From JBFELO01 sp041552055 (lineage in GTDB: Bacteria; Acidobacteriota; Thermoanaerobaculia; Thermoanaerobaculales; Sulfomarinibacteraceae): DNA of 5,236 bases. Position numbers and translations under genes: made by a program. Shown here piece by piece: positions 5,048 to 5,236 of this stretch. Below the pieces are notes generated by a model that saw nothing but the letters and a program-made list of their open reading frames with translations, was not told the origin of the DNA and made no database searches. How positions within the stretch are numbered: the stretch's first letter is position 1; each line of letters starts with the position of its first letter. Where the stretch lies: NCBI GenBank assembly GCA_041552055.1, contig JBFELO010000231.1, positions 1 to 5,236 of the forward strand, in the 5' to 3' direction.

Positions 5048-5236
5048 TTACCTCCGAGTGCTGAAATGGGTGATAACGACTCCCGCAACAATGACGAAGC
5101 CCGCCGACATCGTACGGGAATCGAGGTTCTCGCCGCCGAGGAATCGTCCGATGACGACGGCGACGATGGGATTGATGAAAGCATACGTGCCCACGACTGT
5201 GGGCTGGGCGACGCGCAACAACCATGCGTACGCCCA
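5048..5236 (-). CDS. EamA/DMT-family transporter, C-terminal part (continues past the window)
   Basis: The last 62 codons of a drug/metabolite exporter of the inner membrane, open to the window edge. The frame reads WAYAWLLRVAQPTVVGTYAF, then INPIVAVVIGRFLGGENLDS, then RTMSAGFVIVAGVVITHFSTRR and TAA (5050-5048). This is the normal end of the second EamA domain: the AxxNPxxA-type helix, the GE-containing turn (GGENL), and a final hydrophobic helix (about residues 42-57 of this piece) with a short basic tail. Substrate cannot be inferred. It precedes the ABM-like gene by 4 nt and is probably its operon partner. The first about 33 codons in the window are also present in the REP-bounded fragment at 1974-2072. 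That fragment (to about 2555) gives a likely view of most of the unseen part of the gene. Confidence 0.87.
   Translation of the reverse strand, partial: WAYAWLLRVAQPTVVGTYAFINPIVAVVIGRFLGGENLDSRTMSAGFVIVAGVVITHFSTRR
5050..5055 (-). promoter_or_regulatory. Strong Shine-Dalgarno of the monooxygenase gene, inside the transporter gene end
   Basis: Reads GGAGGT on the minus strand, 6 nt before ATG 5043. It is formed by the final transporter codons CGG-AGG plus the T of its TAA stop, which ties translation of the second gene to termination of the first. It is the only convincing ribosome site in the window and fixes the monooxygenase start. Confidence 0.85.
5138..5236. repeat. Direct repeat of the transporter gene, copy 2 (continues past the window)
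   Basis: Same orientation as the copy at 1974-2072 and 3,164 bp away. It is embedded in the coding sequence of the transporter C-terminus and runs off the window edge, so the full repeat length cannot be seen. If it continues to the other end of the fragment it would be about 580 bp. Confidence 0.9.

Noticed and set aside
5044..5184. Upstream extension of the monooxygenase start to 5184
   Set aside because: The extra residues overlap the transporter gene, are Ser/Arg-rich and not family-like. A strong Shine-Dalgarno marks ATG 5043.

Overview
This 5.2-kb, GC-rich window comes from a bacterial chromosome. Every supportable gene is on the minus strand, so transcription runs from high to low coordinates. 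The gene mix is a Y1 (REP-associated) transposase with its palindromes, a GH3 glycosidase, a CNNM-type CBS membrane protein, a DMT exporter and a small monooxygenase-like protein. That would suit a soil or sediment lineage such as Acidobacteriota, Gemmatimonadota, Planctomycetota or a former deltaproteobacterial group. This is a weak guess from gene style, and no marker gene is present.

Layout in transcription order, from right to left. (1) 5236-5048: C-terminal 62 codons of an EamA/DMT transporter; the rest lies beyond the window. (2) 5043-4729: a 104-aa antibiotic-biosynthesis-monooxygenase-like protein, whose Shine-Dalgarno is formed by the last codons and stop of the transporter gene. (3) 4738-3643: a REP/RAYT unit. 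It holds a transposase of the HUH Y1 family, broken by a one-base frameshift, bounded by a perfect 18-bp inverted repeat that carries the REP palindrome. (4) 3641-2595: an intact DUF21-CBS protein (CNNM/HlyC-CorC type), whose ATG directly abuts the transposase stop codon. (5) 2586-2561: a REP palindrome. (6) about 2555-1974: an internal fragment of a DMT transporter gene lacking both ends. Its last 99 bp match the transporter at the right edge at 98 of 99 positions. (7) 1970-1881: three REP palindromes, two of which form a 14-bp-stem REPIN-like hairpin. (8) 1817-42: a secreted-type GH3 beta-glucosidase/xylosidase cut by an in-frame TGA where the family is expected to have Trp; recognisable GH3 sequence continues after the TGA to the window edge.

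The most interesting theme is the REP system. Every palindrome with the GGTGCC/GGCACC core lies at a boundary between sequence blocks. The broken transposase and the captured transporter fragment are both REP-bounded. At two independent junctions the REP tail meets host sequence at CCTC (minus strand), which is what would be expected if a Y1 transposase inserts next to a fixed tetranucleotide. REP tails have also rewritten gene ends: the monooxygenase stop codon, the transposase stop codon and the bases just upstream of the CNNM start all lie in REP sequence. The window ends inside the repeated transporter segment, so an assembly error at that edge has to be excluded.
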